Source: Gamsiella multidivaricata
Lineage: Eukaryota; Mortierellomycota; Mortierellomycetes; Mortierellales; Mortierellaceae
NCBI RefSeq assembly: GCF_025024155.1
Contig: NW_026251709.1
Coordinates: 496,001 to 560,000 of the forward strand
Direction of reading: 5' to 3'
DNA: 64,000 nt
Shown here: positions 13,301-25,129 of the stretch, in pieces
Numbering within the stretch: the stretch's first letter is position 1
How the letters are laid out: every line of letters starts with the position of its first letter
Translations under genes and position numbers: made by a program
The notes under the pieces: generated by a model
What the model saw: the letters and a program-made list of their open reading frames with translations, nothing else
Told to the model about the DNA's origin: nothing
Database searches by the model: none

Positions 13301-16300
13301 GCCTCTTTGGGGTCTCCACTACCAGGCGTATCGATGCCAAGAATGCTCACAGTTGATGCATGCGGAGTGCAAGGGTACCGTTCAGGACTGTGGAGTAACG
13401 TCGCAGCCACTCACTCTTCGCCATTCCTTCCCCACTCAAATAAGCTATGGCGATTTAAAGCAGAGTTTTCAGGAGTTTTTTCGAGAGCTCATCGCTATCT
13501 GGGAGACCTATCATCCGACGGCGCCGTTATCTCCAGCAACGCCATCATCTACTCAGTCTAAGGATCGGTATTCGTACGAAGAGGCGAGCTGTAACGCCAG
13601 CACATTGACATTGCAGTTGGAAGTCTTCAAGGCAGGAATCGCGCGTGGAGAAATTCAGGTGCAAGAATGGGTTCTGGAAGGGCAGATCACAGACGAAAGC
13701 TGCATAGGGTCGAGTGGGTTTGAGCTGCTGACCCTTCAGAAGCATTTCGTAGATCTCGTACGACTCTTGCGACTCCCTGGCCATTCAACAGCGCCCACAT
13801 TGTTCTTATCGGATTTCTTCGAGGACAAGAGACCTGACCCTCTTCTGCTCTTTTCGTGTAACTATTGGAGCCACTTTGCTGCTCTGGCGAAAACCATGAT
13901 CAAGGACGCAGAGGCAACTCGATTGAGTTATAGCCACGATCCCTTTTCACCCCCTGCTGAGGATGTTTTGCAAGGGGATATCTTTACAACCAGTCCGGAT
14001 ACAGGGCAGGATCAGTTACTCGCAGGACTCTCGGCTCAAACGAGCCATGTATCATTGTCGACTATCTTCCGATTCTGCATGCGAAGACTTTGTTTTCACA
14101 GCACTTGGACGATGCAACTAGTCTTACAAGAATGGGTCAAGATCGGATTGCTGGAGCGTCTCGATGGAGAGCTGTGTCTTTTTGAGAATGCGGTACAGGA
14201 TCCAGCTTTTTCACCACCCGCGGCATCACTCTTTCCCCAGTTCACTACTGGTATTGCACCCGGCCTTCCAACATTTCAGACATCGTACTTTGACAGCATC
14301 AATGGCGAGAACGGCGTTAACAATAGCTGTATTCACACTCCAACATTTCGGAACGTACATTGCCTCTTCTCCATGGCCACCGCCATCGATCCTACCCCAG
14401 ATGTCGAGAACCTGATTCATGCAATTTGGCGTTGCCTAAGCAGTGTCGATCTGTCTGTGAATGAGTGCGGCTTCTTACTTTTGTCACGGCGATGCTGGCC
14501 GGACCCATTCATGTCGCAATACACGACCGAGCGGCTACTAGGATGTGTCTTCCATTGGCTTTTACTGGAAGACAGTCATTTGTTTGATATCCACAAGAAC
14601 TATACATCCAAGGGTAAACGGATCCCAGGTGTCAGGAGTGATTTGGAGGAACAGATAGGCATGAGGCGTACAGCCTTGAGCGCTAACAACCGGCCTCCCA
14701 GACTTGGTGGTCCAGCGGAGAGTTCGACTGCTGCAATTGGGGCTACAGCGGCAACCGAAACCAGTGGCAATACTACTAGCTCTCTGACGGCGGTGACGGG
14801 CGGTACGATTTTGAGCGCGACCGGCAACTCGAGGAGCAGCTCTGCGAACTCGAGTCTCTTTGGAACAGTTGGTTCGTATGTCATGACAAGGAAGCTGATG
14901 GCAAAGAAGTTTGCATTGCCATGGCTGAAGAAAGTCATGAATTTGGACCAGGAGGGGTACGTGGACATGACTTACCGACAAATCCGTATACTGGAGAGAG
15001 AGATGGCTCCTGAAATGAAAGAGCAGTACGTTTCAAAGGAGGAACAGGAGGTAAGAGTACAATGGACATGATGTCCGCATATCTGAAGTGCTTTGCGACT
15101 ATTGTCTAGTCATACTGATGAATATCGGTCTTTGCCATCCTTAGAAATTCCGCCATACGCAGTCGGAGCGTTACCTTGAGTCTATTACTAAACTTCGGCA
15201 TGCCGGATTCCTATTCTGTGCGTTCTCAAGTGTTCTCTGCCGCTGGCTAGAGGAGGTCGAGGAGATGCTTGGGGGTATGGATGTCTCCAGTAAAAGTTTT
15301 AAGACCCTAAATCGACTATTCATGAAAACGAGCGCCAGAAACGGAAGTGGACTTGGACTTGGCATTGTTCAGGGCAACACCCACTCAGTACTCAATGGAC
15401 CATCTGCATCTGCATCTGTTCAGGCTGCGGTTGCAGGCGCTGGCGGTGATGTTGGGGGACAGGGTGAGGGAGATAACGAGTGGCGAAATCGACTTAGAGC
15501 AAGGCTTCAGCAGGGCAGCGGGAGTGGCAGTAGCTCGCCGGCTAGTGTAGCAGCAACGACTATATCGGACGCTGTAGTTAATCGGGTTGATGATTCAGGA
15601 GAAACCCCATTAAACACGCTTCGGTCAATACTGAGTACCACGAATGGACAGAGTAAGGACGAACATACCAGGAGGGCACTCATTTGGCTGGATTTGATGG
15701 TGGAAAGTGGTGTCCAGCTTCCTCTGCAGGTTTTCTTGGATTGCTGCAGCGAGCTGTTGGGTGCTGCGGAGACGTCATTACTCACGCCTGCTGGAAAGGC
15801 ATCTGAGGGCTCATTGGATCCAACTGAAGCTACAGCAGCGTCTATTTCTACGGCTACCGATCAGGCACCGCAGCCTACTCTGACCTGTGCTGGACTCCTA
15901 CAGAACTCAGGGGACTTTCTTCGGACATGCTGGGAGCAAATTATGAGCTCTGCCCACCGTATATCCGAAGTAGAGGCTGGCGAAATCTTGGATGCTGTGT
16001 TGACAGCGAACAGGACGAAAATTCTTGGAGTGATGGGCGATAATCCGACTATAGATTCTAAGGATCTTGACAGGTAGAAGATACACTACCACTTTCAACA
16101 TTGGATATTCATGTATGACATTAATGGATACTGACACGCCCCCCCCCCCCCCCCCCCCCCCTTTTTTTTTTTTTTTTTCCTTTTTTTTACTTGCTTTCTC
16201 GGAACATTACAGAGTTCAACAGCTTCTCAAATATGCATTGGCAATCATGATGTACGTATATGGATGTCCGCTGCAGGTTATTCAGTCTCTTGAAATCACA

Positions 16301-19300
16301 CCCGCAAGCCCGAATGTCAGGACTCTACTAAGGTATGCGAACACGATCCCCATATTTGCCCTTTTTTTAAAATGACAAGTATTTGTCCCTAACACCAGCT
16401 CCACAAACATCTACTGTTCATAGCCAACAAAGCAAGAGCACTCCAGCGGCAGCAAGTCATTCACCGCTGCAGCAACAGCCCCACCATCGACCTCAGCATC
16501 AGACAGAACTCGACCGCAACTCGGTGCCGATCACCATTTTCTTGGCAAGCCTGCGATCACATGCACTATCATTCCAGGGAGAGGTGATTAAAGCTTTGGC
16601 GACGATACTGGAGCACGCGCAGCATGTTTCCAACATGGATGATTTCATTGATAGTATCCATATGGAAATAATTCCTTGGTAAGGCTAGGGCACACACTCA
16701 GAGACACTACGTACTATATGATCCGAATTGAGATGTAGTGCGCTAATATTCGTGAATCCTTTGCTTTTCTAGCCTGTGGGAAATGTTATCACCGTTGAAT
16801 GATCATATGGCCGATACGACGCTACCGCTGATCATGCTTTTCGCCTCCAAACGCCCAGGATTCTTTCACAAGACCGTCTCTCAGCTCTTTCATGACGACG
16901 ACTGGGAGGTCCGCTTCTCAGCACTCGATCCAATCTTTGGGCTATTCTCCAAGTTGGATGACGCTTTGGTCATGAAACTCTTCTTCCGGCAGACTGTACC
17001 AACCACATCCCCTTTGGGCACGATGCAGAGCGGTAAGGGAAAAGGCAACAACAGAGGTCAGCGTAACCGAGATCGCTCACAACATCAGACCAGGACAGGA
17101 ACCAGTTCATTCGAACCTGAGACCAGTGAAAGCAGTGGTACGGGCTTGAGCGGGCAGGCACGAAGGGGTGCGTCGACTCTGCATGGCGAGCAAAACCATC
17201 CAAGCACCTACCAAACTTTGCGTCAGAGCCCACTTCAGCAGTCGGTCTTATACTCACAATTCCTGCCAGAGCAGCTCCAGATTTTGGGACCGGCGTTCAG
17301 TTTCTTTGTCTCGTCTATGTGGGATAAAGAAGAGGCCGTTCGGACTAAAGCGAGGACACTACTGAAGTCGCTCCAGCCAGTTCATGTCTGCCACGCGCTC
17401 AAAGCATGGGAGCTGCATTTTATTGATAGCCCTCCCGAGATCCAACAGACGCTACTGAAACTGATGACTCGACTCAACAACTACTTTCCTGGCTGGAAAA
17501 TCATGGACTACAGTCAAGTCTTCAGATTACTGACGAGCGGCACATTGGGCCGACCAACGAACAAAGGCTCGAGTGACCCTTTTATGTCGGGAACTGATAC
17601 CGGTAGTGTAGCGTCGGACCCACAGGAAGAAAGTAGGTTGAGCGGGTCTGGAGTACACTCTCAAGGTATCAGTGGACGGAGGCCTGGGCGCGCACCTGTG
17701 GGCTCCTTCATACCCCAGGACAGCGCTAGCGATAACATAGCCGGAGATGCATTAGCAGAAGGCGCGGAGCCTATTCATCCTCACCACGGACCACAGCCCT
17801 CGATTGCCGAGTCATCAGTTCTCGATGTGCCCCCGATGGCGTTCATGCCTTCCGGTGAACCCTCTCGCAGTAAGCAGCGCGCTTCCATCGTCTCGGCATC
17901 CAGCGTTACGACGACTTCAGAAGAATCTTTGCCAGCAATGACAGCGGAGGCAGAAGAGCGTGAAAGGCAGTTAGCACTGGAGGACGATATTCACTGCAGT
18001 CTGTTGAATCTGGCGCTTCAAATGGCAGCAAACGGTATTGAACCCCGACTGGACGAAGTTATTCAGCTCAAATACCTGGTCGTCTTCTATCTCGATTTCG
18101 AGGGCTGCGAACTGCTGAGTTTGGGCCAAGGAAAGTTTCAGGTGCGATACGGAGAGTACATTCCTCGGCAGCGAACGACGCCACTTTATGAAGGAGAGGA
18201 GGAAGATCTCAATGGCAATGTTCTTCTCAATGATCCAGGGCATGAGAGTTTTGTCATGGTAATTTGCAAGAACCTGCAGTTGATCCTGGACAGATACGTC
18301 GAGATCAAGCCTGACTACGAGAAGGATGCGCCGACACTTTACGATCGTTTACAATCAAGGGATACGAGCTTGTATGGTGGTGGAATGTACGGCTATGAAG
18401 GAGTGGCTATGCAGAGCGATCTGCAGACACAGGTCCCCCAGGATGGGCGGACATTCAGCGCCACTACTACCACAAGCAGGGAGTTATCCAACGAAGGCAC
18501 CCAGGATGGTGAAGACGAGTATGGCCAGGAGCACTACCATCGGCGTTATGGTCTGTTCTGCTTCCCGCGTTATAAGCATCATCAGGACGATCACTATCGC
18601 AACCATCACCACCACGTTGAGGATCCATACAATCTGCAGAGTCCAACTACGCAAAAGAGCCAGTACCAGCAGGCCTACTACTCTCTGCATGGACAGCATA
18701 CAGCACCACTGTACCAGCAGCATCACCATCACCACTATCACAGAAACCAGAATCGACGCCTGGACGAGAACGCGCCCGTGGTGGGAACGTATTTTGTAGA
18801 TGTGATTCTGAGATTCTTTGGATCGGAGACGGATCTGAGCGCTCTCCCCGCAGGCAGACTGAAGAATTGGCTGGAATTGCTTCTGATTGTGATATACAAG
18901 TACGTCAAGGAGGTCGACCCTCTTTCTGACTTAGTAATCGTGTTGATGAAGCGCATCGTCGAGATGCTTATGGGCAGGAAGAGTGGTCTCGCCACGACCG
19001 CAGCTGCAGCTCCCGTGGGAGTGAATGGTGCGAACGGCAACGAGTCAGGGGGTGCTGGTGGTACAGGAAACGTGGGCACTTCAGCATCGCCATCCGGAGA
19101 AGAATCAATGTCAGAAGAGAATATTCTTTTGGCAATTTCGATCTGCTCAACTCTTCTGAAGAGATCATCGACTATGACTACTGCGCTTTTGTCGAGAGAG
19201 ATTATGGCTATGGGACGATTGATGACCAAGAGGAGGGACGATCCAGAGGACCCGGTTTTGATCCGCGCACAAAACTTTTTGCACGACGCATTTGTGCATT

Positions 19301-21413
19301 TTATGGGCAATGGTCTTTTCGTGCTCGTCTTCAAGGTGAGTGTGATACTCCTACAATGGTTTATGGAAATGTAAGGCGTGATAAGAATATGTTTACTGAT
19401 GCAATGGTTCTGGTTCTGGTTGTATAGACGCAGCCTGCGCATATCACCAACACTTTTGGATGGGAGGAAGAAGGATGGGAAGTGGATCAAGAACTCGACC
19501 TTTTCTATGTCCTCGCAGCAGTATTGGGTGAAGACGAGATGGTCCCACTAGATCCTACTAGCACCTCATCCTCTGCAAACGGCCGCCTGGTGCACTTTCG
19601 CGATCAACCTATCCGGGACATCTTGGACCGCGTCATGATCTTCAGGGACCTAGAGCCCATTCAAGTGTCGACTATCTTGACCAACCTGGCCCTCTATATC
19701 GAGCGAGTCCACTCCAAGTTCGAAGACCCACACCTGCTGCCCGATATGGGCCAGTTCTTGATCAAAATCACAAAGTATACGGCTGAATGGGATCACCAAC
19801 AGCACCAAAAACAAAAGGAGCAGATCCAGCAGCTTCGGATGGCGCAGGAGCAACAGCAGCGGATGGTTCAGGAACAGCAACAGCATCAGCAGTTTTTGCA
19901 ACAGCAAGCGCAAATGAAATCACAGGCGAAATACAGAACCTCTCAAGCCTTGTTCTCGACGAACACTTCAACCATGCTCTCCAGTGAATCGTCTCTTCGT
20001 ATGTCAAATCAACATCAGCAGGAGCTACAACCGGAACAAAAGCAAAAACAGGTGCAAACCCCAACTCAGACGCCGATACTGCAGCAGAAAGAGGGCGTAT
20101 TGTCCATGACATCAGGATCAACAGTGGTCGGAGTGAGTGAGCCATCGACAGCTCCCTTAATTTCTTTACCAGCGCTGCCGGCTTCCGCTCCGCTGTCGAC
20201 TCCAAAGCCAGTTGTAGAGGCACAGAGAAGAAATACAGCGACCTCAATAACGTTGACCCCTACGACGCCGTCTTCATCATCCACTTCGACACCTGCGCGG
20301 CAAGAGCAGAGCCATCAGTTGACCCATCAGTCGACCATACCTTCCTCCACCACCTTTGAATTGTCGCCCTCTATCGCGACACCTAAGCCGTCCTTTGTTA
20401 GAAGCAAATCGGATATCCTCAAAACCATGACATCCTTTGATTCGGAGAACAGCCCGTTCGCAAAGTTGCGGAACAATCGACAGGAGAACACCCACGACGG
20501 CTTTCAGGCGCTACCGCAACAGCAGCAGTCATACCATCATGATCCACACCTTCATTTGCATTCCCGCCGTCAACCGAGCCAAAAATCCCGGGCTCATCGA
20601 CAGGTTTACGGGCATCATTGGGATTACAGCAACGCTGTCTTGCGGATGTGCTCGATCTTGATGATCCAGAATCCACTTAAGGGACATCATTTGATCGCGG
20701 CGATCAAGCATGTCTTGAGACAAGCGCTGTATCGGGACAAGATCTCTGCACCGGCTCTGATCCGCATAGTGACCGGATACTGCTATATGGCGGAACTAGA
20801 CTTCTCACTCTCCCTGGTAAATATATTCGGAGAGTTCGTCGTCGAAGAAATGAAGACGTCGATCCAGCATCATGCGCATGCCAAGCACGACGATCATTTA
20901 ATAGTACATCATAAGAACGGGATTGAAGGTCAGGATTTGGATTCTTCTCGGAGGAACAGCGTTTTCCGACGCAGCAGTGGAAAAGAAAGCGAGAAGGAAA
21001 AAGAACACGCGATGGGAGCTGTGAACCTGGGATTGGGAGCAGTGAATCTTGGCGTTGGAGTCGCCGGAGTAGGTGGAGGATATCATCCTGGCGGGCGCAC
21101 TAAGATCCTGGCCAGCAATCTTCATCTACTACATCATGTAAGTTACAAATTTGGCCTTGCACTCTCTCATTATGCTCAACTCATTTCTGACATATCGCTG
21201 ATCAATTTTATCTTGCCTGCTATGGATATATAGTTACTGATTTGGGACTTGGATCCGAATTATAATCAGGAATGGACCCAAATCAAGTGGGAGATCTTGG
21301 GATCAATGCGTTTCCCACCTGGACATCCGATTTTGTTTCCTGGAGCGAATGAAGCCTTGCGTCAGACAACTGCTTCCATTATTAGTGACTGGGCTGACCG
21401 GTGCCCTAGTTGA
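10389..21413 (+). CDS. Giant UNC80-like protein with C1-type zinc fingers
   Basis: Eight exons (10389-11452, 11555-15050, 15145-16073, 16213-16332, 16424-16678, 16773-19335, 19428-21137, 21234-21413) join with consistent phases into 3438 residues, close to animal UNC80 (about 3250). I assign UNC80-like from length, all-helical layout, and blocks such as WEVRFSALDPIFGLF and KNWLELLLIVIYKYVKEV; no search could be run. Animal UNC80 scaffolds the NALCN sodium-leak channel, whose fungal relative is Cch1. Residues about 840-970 form two Cys/His clusters. The second fits a diacylglycerol-type C1 finger (CAAC-x4-WG-x4-QAYRCQEC-x4-H-x2-C). Low-complexity regions include a His-rich run near 18580-18740 and a Gln-rich run near 19790-19910. 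Introns are 91-138 nt; intron 3 holds a C/T homopolymer. The C-terminus ends ISDWADRCPS. Confidence 0.6.
16139..16198 (+). repeat. C23-T18 homopolymer tract in intron 3 of the UNC80-like gene
   Basis: About 23 consecutive C are followed by about 18 T, two C and eight T, all inside the 139-nt intron that separates exons ending 16073 and starting 16213. The tract forms an extreme polypyrimidine run before the CATTACAG acceptor. Exact length is likely to vary and to be unreliable in the assembly. Confidence 0.8.
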
Positions 21414-21538
21414 CCATGCGAGAAAATAAGGTTTTGAAGAGCACATCGGTGGTAAGGAATGGTTCTGGAGGGCTATACGTGTATTATGCATTGTTTATCA
21501 TGTCGAACCTGTATACCACTTTGAATGTGGTATAGATA

Positions 21539-21544
21539 AATAAA
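21539..21544 (+). terminator. Candidate polyadenylation signal of the UNC80-like gene
   Basis: AATAAA lies about 125 nt beyond the TGA at 21411-21413 in A/T-rich sequence. This is the likely 3' end of the giant transcript. Confidence 0.45.
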
Positions 21545-22130
21545 AGGCCGTATCAGAGTCTTACTCTGTAGTTTCCCAGTACTCCCCTTTTTTACATAAA
21601 GAACTCCACGACTCCACAGCTCACCACGTTCTACATTTTCTATCAACCTCTGAAGTGAATCAGGGGCAAAAAAAGTTGCCTGACAGAAATGGGAAAAGAG
21701 GTGATGGCCCTTCGCTGTTCTCGTGCACTGATCGCTACGCGTGAATCAGCCAAGGACGCGAGCAAGACGCGCACAGCACATTGACAGTCGAGCGCGTTTC
21801 TAGTAGGAAGGTAAAAGGCGGGAAACTGGATAAACCCTGGTCAGACCATATAGCCGCGTTTATATGCACAACACTTGCTCTTTGCCCCTTCAAAAGCGGC
21901 ACCCTGGTTCCCAAGCGCCGCCCGGTACCCATTTCTTGGTGCCCTTAAAGCCAGGGCATATCACTGCTAAACGCGTCTTCCACTGGCCAATGGGATCATA
22001 GCAACTCCGCATTGAGTTCGGGACCAAGCCACCCGATAATGCTCGGTGTTTTTTGTTGCCCAGTTCAGCGAACTTGATCAAGGCCCGCATCACTCCCCTC
22101 CGAACATCGCATACATCCGCCTCCTTCACC
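21545..22130. promoter_or_regulatory. Upstream region of QCR7
   Basis: No coding block was supported between the giant gene and QCR7. A TTTATATGC element lies near 21858, and C/T-rich sequence (CACTCCCCTCC) occupies the last 60 nt before the ATG. This is where the QCR7 core promoter should be. Confidence 0.35.
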
Positions 22131-23044
22131 ATGTCTGGAATCTCTCTTGTCAACCAGGTCAAGGCCTCCAAGTTCTTGTCTGGATTCCTCCAGCCTGTCG
22201 CCAACGCCTTCGTCAACGCTGCTGGCTACCGTCAGCTTGGTGCGTCTCCCCCCACCCCTTTTTTATTTTTTTTTATTCACGATTGTTTCCGAACCTTACC
22301 AGAGTATCTGCAGGAACTAGAAACATCACCCAGCAATGGATGCATCTTTTCACAACTGCAACCATGCAACCATGGATCGCACTGGCGAAAATACGTTTAA
22401 TTCAGGTCGACGCAGGAAGCTTTGGAGTCAGTATCGCTTTCAACACACCGGAGAAGACAAAGGTTGTGTACCGGAGACACTGCACTGGATCTGTTACACT
22501 TCAGCATGTCTGAATCCGAGATGCATACTGGACACATGCACAGCATCAGGAGCCATGCAACTTCCGACTCGGTCGGCTTGAAGCATTCATACTAGAAAAC
22601 CAAGGATACATCGCAGGTGCAAATTCAGCCGTAATACATCAGTAGGGGCAGCATATCCATGGCCTCCTCAGCACACTTTACAAGGGATAGTCAGGAACGT
22701 TAGCATGCTTTCCAATTGCATTGAGAGTACTTACCATCATGCTCTCTCAATTGCACCTTGCTCTCCCCGTCTCGATGATAGGTTTGCGCTACGACGATGT
22801 CCTTCGCGAGGAGACCGATATCATTCGCGAGGCCATCAATCGTCTTCCTGAAAACGAGAGCTACGAGCGTGTCTTCCGCATGAAGACTGCTTTCCAGTAC
22901 TCGCTCTCGCACACTGTTGCCACCAAGGACAGCGCCCTTAAAGCTGAGGATGATATCAGATACCTGACCCCCCTCATTGACGAAGTTGCTACCGAGGTTA
23001 CCGAGAGAGAGGATTTCAACAACATCAAATCTTTCAGCAAGTAG
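22131..23044 (+). CDS. QCR7: Cytochrome b-c1 complex subunit 7 (ubiquinol-cytochrome c reductase)
   Basis: Matrix-side subunit of respiratory complex III (UQCRB in animals), needed to assemble cytochrome b. Exons 22131-22239 and 22782-23044 give 123 residues; the yeast protein has 127. The join G|GT restores YRQLGLRYDDVLREE, the family's central motif. RLPENESYERVFRMK and AEDDIRYLTPLIDEV follow, and the protein ends in FNNIKSFSK. The 542-nt intron is long for this locus, has a T-rich run near 22260-22275 and contains no convincing second gene. As is typical for this subunit, there is no cleavable presequence. Confidence 0.95.
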
Positions 23045-23135
23045 GAACACTCCAGCACAGGACAGATAATCGATAAATGTTGGAACGAATCGAAGACTAA
23101 TAGAGGCACCAGGACCACAACGCTAGAAAACTAGA

Positions 23136-23141
23136 AATAAA
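23136..23141 (+). terminator. Candidate polyadenylation signal of QCR7
   Basis: AATAAA within a run of overlapping AAATAAAATAAA, about 90 nt after the QCR7 stop. Confidence 0.5.
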
Positions 23142-23232
23142 ATAAACATTACTCACGCTACACATGCAAAACAGCGTTGTTGGGATATGGAAGGAAATAC
23201 TACTGGTTGCTGAATGGCTTTCATTACAAGTC

Positions 23233-24120
23233 TTATAAGGCCATATGGCCGCTTGGATCTATGATATCAAACACACGAAACGAATAGAACGCGTTGCCCA
23301 TCTCAATTGCTGCGTGCTTTACGCCAATGCGGATGGTTACCGTCCTGCTGGTAGCCTCTATGATCGGATCTCGGAACGGTACCTCTGACTCGCCTTTCTT
23401 CTAAAATTGACCCCTGTAACCTACAAAATTTGGCCATTTCCCTGAAGCGATATCGTACTCGGTAATATAAGTGGCGTCGCCCATGCTCTGTTCGTTGATG
23501 TATCCGCCCAGGTACATAATCGTGCGCCTCGCGCTAATATAAACCGCTCCGCCAAAGGTCCTCTGGTTGAGTACGTTTGGGGGGATTATGCTGTATTGAC
23601 AGCTGGCCACGAACGGGTCATAAATATACATACTGAACGAGTCTACTATATAGATAATTCCAGTGCTGGCGTCGGCTATGGGGTAGAACCCAAAGCCAAG
23701 AGGCTCAGAGGGCGTTGTTGTTCCATACCTTCAGGTGTTGACTTGGAAATCATACAGGCCAACCGTGATGTCAGCACTCAGGTTCACGAAAACCAACAAG
23801 GTATTAAGGTCGGGTATTGAGACTCTAGAAGAGGGGACGGCTGCTGATCCATTGACGAGTGTCTTCCAAGGCAGGGTGCTGACCGGCCAGGATGTAGATA
23901 GATCTGGCGCATAGGATTGTAGGTAGAGCGACACTTGGGCGCTATCGACCACATGTCTGTCACCTTGGATATAAAGACTGGAGCCAATACGGGCAAATGC
24001 CATCTCCTGAACAGGCAATGGGCCTTGTGCGCAAGACACGGTCGGAAGAATGCCTACCAGAAAAATAAGGAGCGCAAAGAAAAAGGCTACGGCTGGCGGA
24101 GAGTAGGATGATCGGGTCAT
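23233..24120 (-). pseudogene. Broken secreted kelch-repeat (galactose-oxidase-like) protein gene
   Basis: The minus-strand frame opens at 24120 with MTRSSYSPP and a strong signal peptide (AVAFFFALLIFLVGILPTVS). QEMAFARIGSSLYIQGD and SLYLQSYAPDLSTSWPV follow, typical of secreted fungal kelch proteins in which each blade recalls a measured value. At 23733-23731 an in-frame TGA stands where kelch relatives usually have Trp. The same frame then continues with protein-like sequence (YGTTTPSEPLGFGFYPIADA, TFGGAVYISARRTIMYLGGY) to a second stop, TAG, at 23403-23401. A further 55 codons stay open to 23233 but are not kelch-like. A full-length protein would have several more blades. Either the locus is a pseudogene, or an unrecognised intron removes the first stop. 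Confidence 0.55.
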
Positions 24121-25129
24121 GATGGCGTCTGGTGTTATTGGGGGGAGGAGGGAGGTCGATTAAGTAAGGCCAACGGATACAAAACGCTTGATCAGAGTAT
24201 CAGAGTGTGTATGCGCTGCATGGGAGAGCCTTGCCAGGCGCAATATGGTTTAACAATTTTAAAGCGCGTCCACGACTTGTTCTAGCGAGGGCTCCTGCAT
24301 CTGCATAGCTCAAAAACGTTCTAATAAACCCCTACATAGAAGCTTTACTTCGTCCCTCTTTATTATTCTGCTTATTCGCGTGTTGCTGCGATGATGCTCT
24401 CTACCAGTTTTTGGGAGCAGCTAGTGATACGCCATACGCCTTGTAAAAGGATAGAGAACGCGATGACAATGATTGGAATTCTCTCGGTCCTGATTCCAAG
24501 TGCCCAGTCCAAGTTGGTGCTCTTAGTTGTCTCGGGTATTGTCTTTGCAAAGGCGGAGCCGGCGTCAGCGTAGTGGTCCTTCTCTCTCATTTCTCTAAGC
24601 TTGAACATAGCCACCATGGTCTATATCTCCACTTGATCTATCAGATCAATTCTGCCCTGGATGCTACAGACGAGAATAAAGTTGTTGACGCATTTATGCG
24701 TTTCTTTACGTTTACTGTCTTTACCCGCACTGATGTCTCTTATGCAGCGCCTAGCCATCTTGATCCTCAGTCCAACTTCATAACATACAACACCTGCCTC
24801 TAACTTTGTGCGCCTATTGGCATAGCACAATCCACGGGTGCATTGAAATAATGGCCGTGAGATTTATCGCCATCTTGCCAACAAGGACTACTTCGAACAT
24901 CTTATAACGGTGGTAGCGCAGTAGATGTTAATACTGGTGCACTTGCTTCTCCGAAAACAGGACATTTTGCAAGAGAACACAGGGCAGCTCAGCCAGACCA
25001 AAGTTCTAGCACAGCCTTCCTGGACAAGCGATAGGATCAAAGGCATAGCGTCATTCAATATATATATTTGCTGGTAGAAATGTTGCACTAAGCACATAGA
25101 GTACTGCTTCTGTTTTGCTCCAATTCCCA
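24121..25129. other. Intergenic region with one doubtful small ORF
   Basis: This stretch lies between the kelch remnant and the F-box/WD gene. One minus-strand frame at 24617-24372 encodes 81 residues, with a hydrophobic segment IPIIVIAFSILLQGVW preceded by a soluble-looking part. No splice partner, homologue or promoter supports it as a gene. The rest holds nothing I can identify. Confidence 0.3.

Noticed and set aside
18738..19490. A 250-residue minus-strand frame inside the UNC80-like gene
   Set aside because: It is antisense to a conserved exon and crosses an intron of it without signals of its own.
22240..22781. A gene inside the long QCR7 intron
   Set aside because: The open frames there are short, overlap the intron's T-rich run and show no conserved motif. 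The intron is fixed by the in-frame QCR7 join.
24372..24617. An 81-residue membrane-protein gene
   Set aside because: Only one hydrophobic segment and no splice, promoter or family support; kept as a remark in the intergenic entry.
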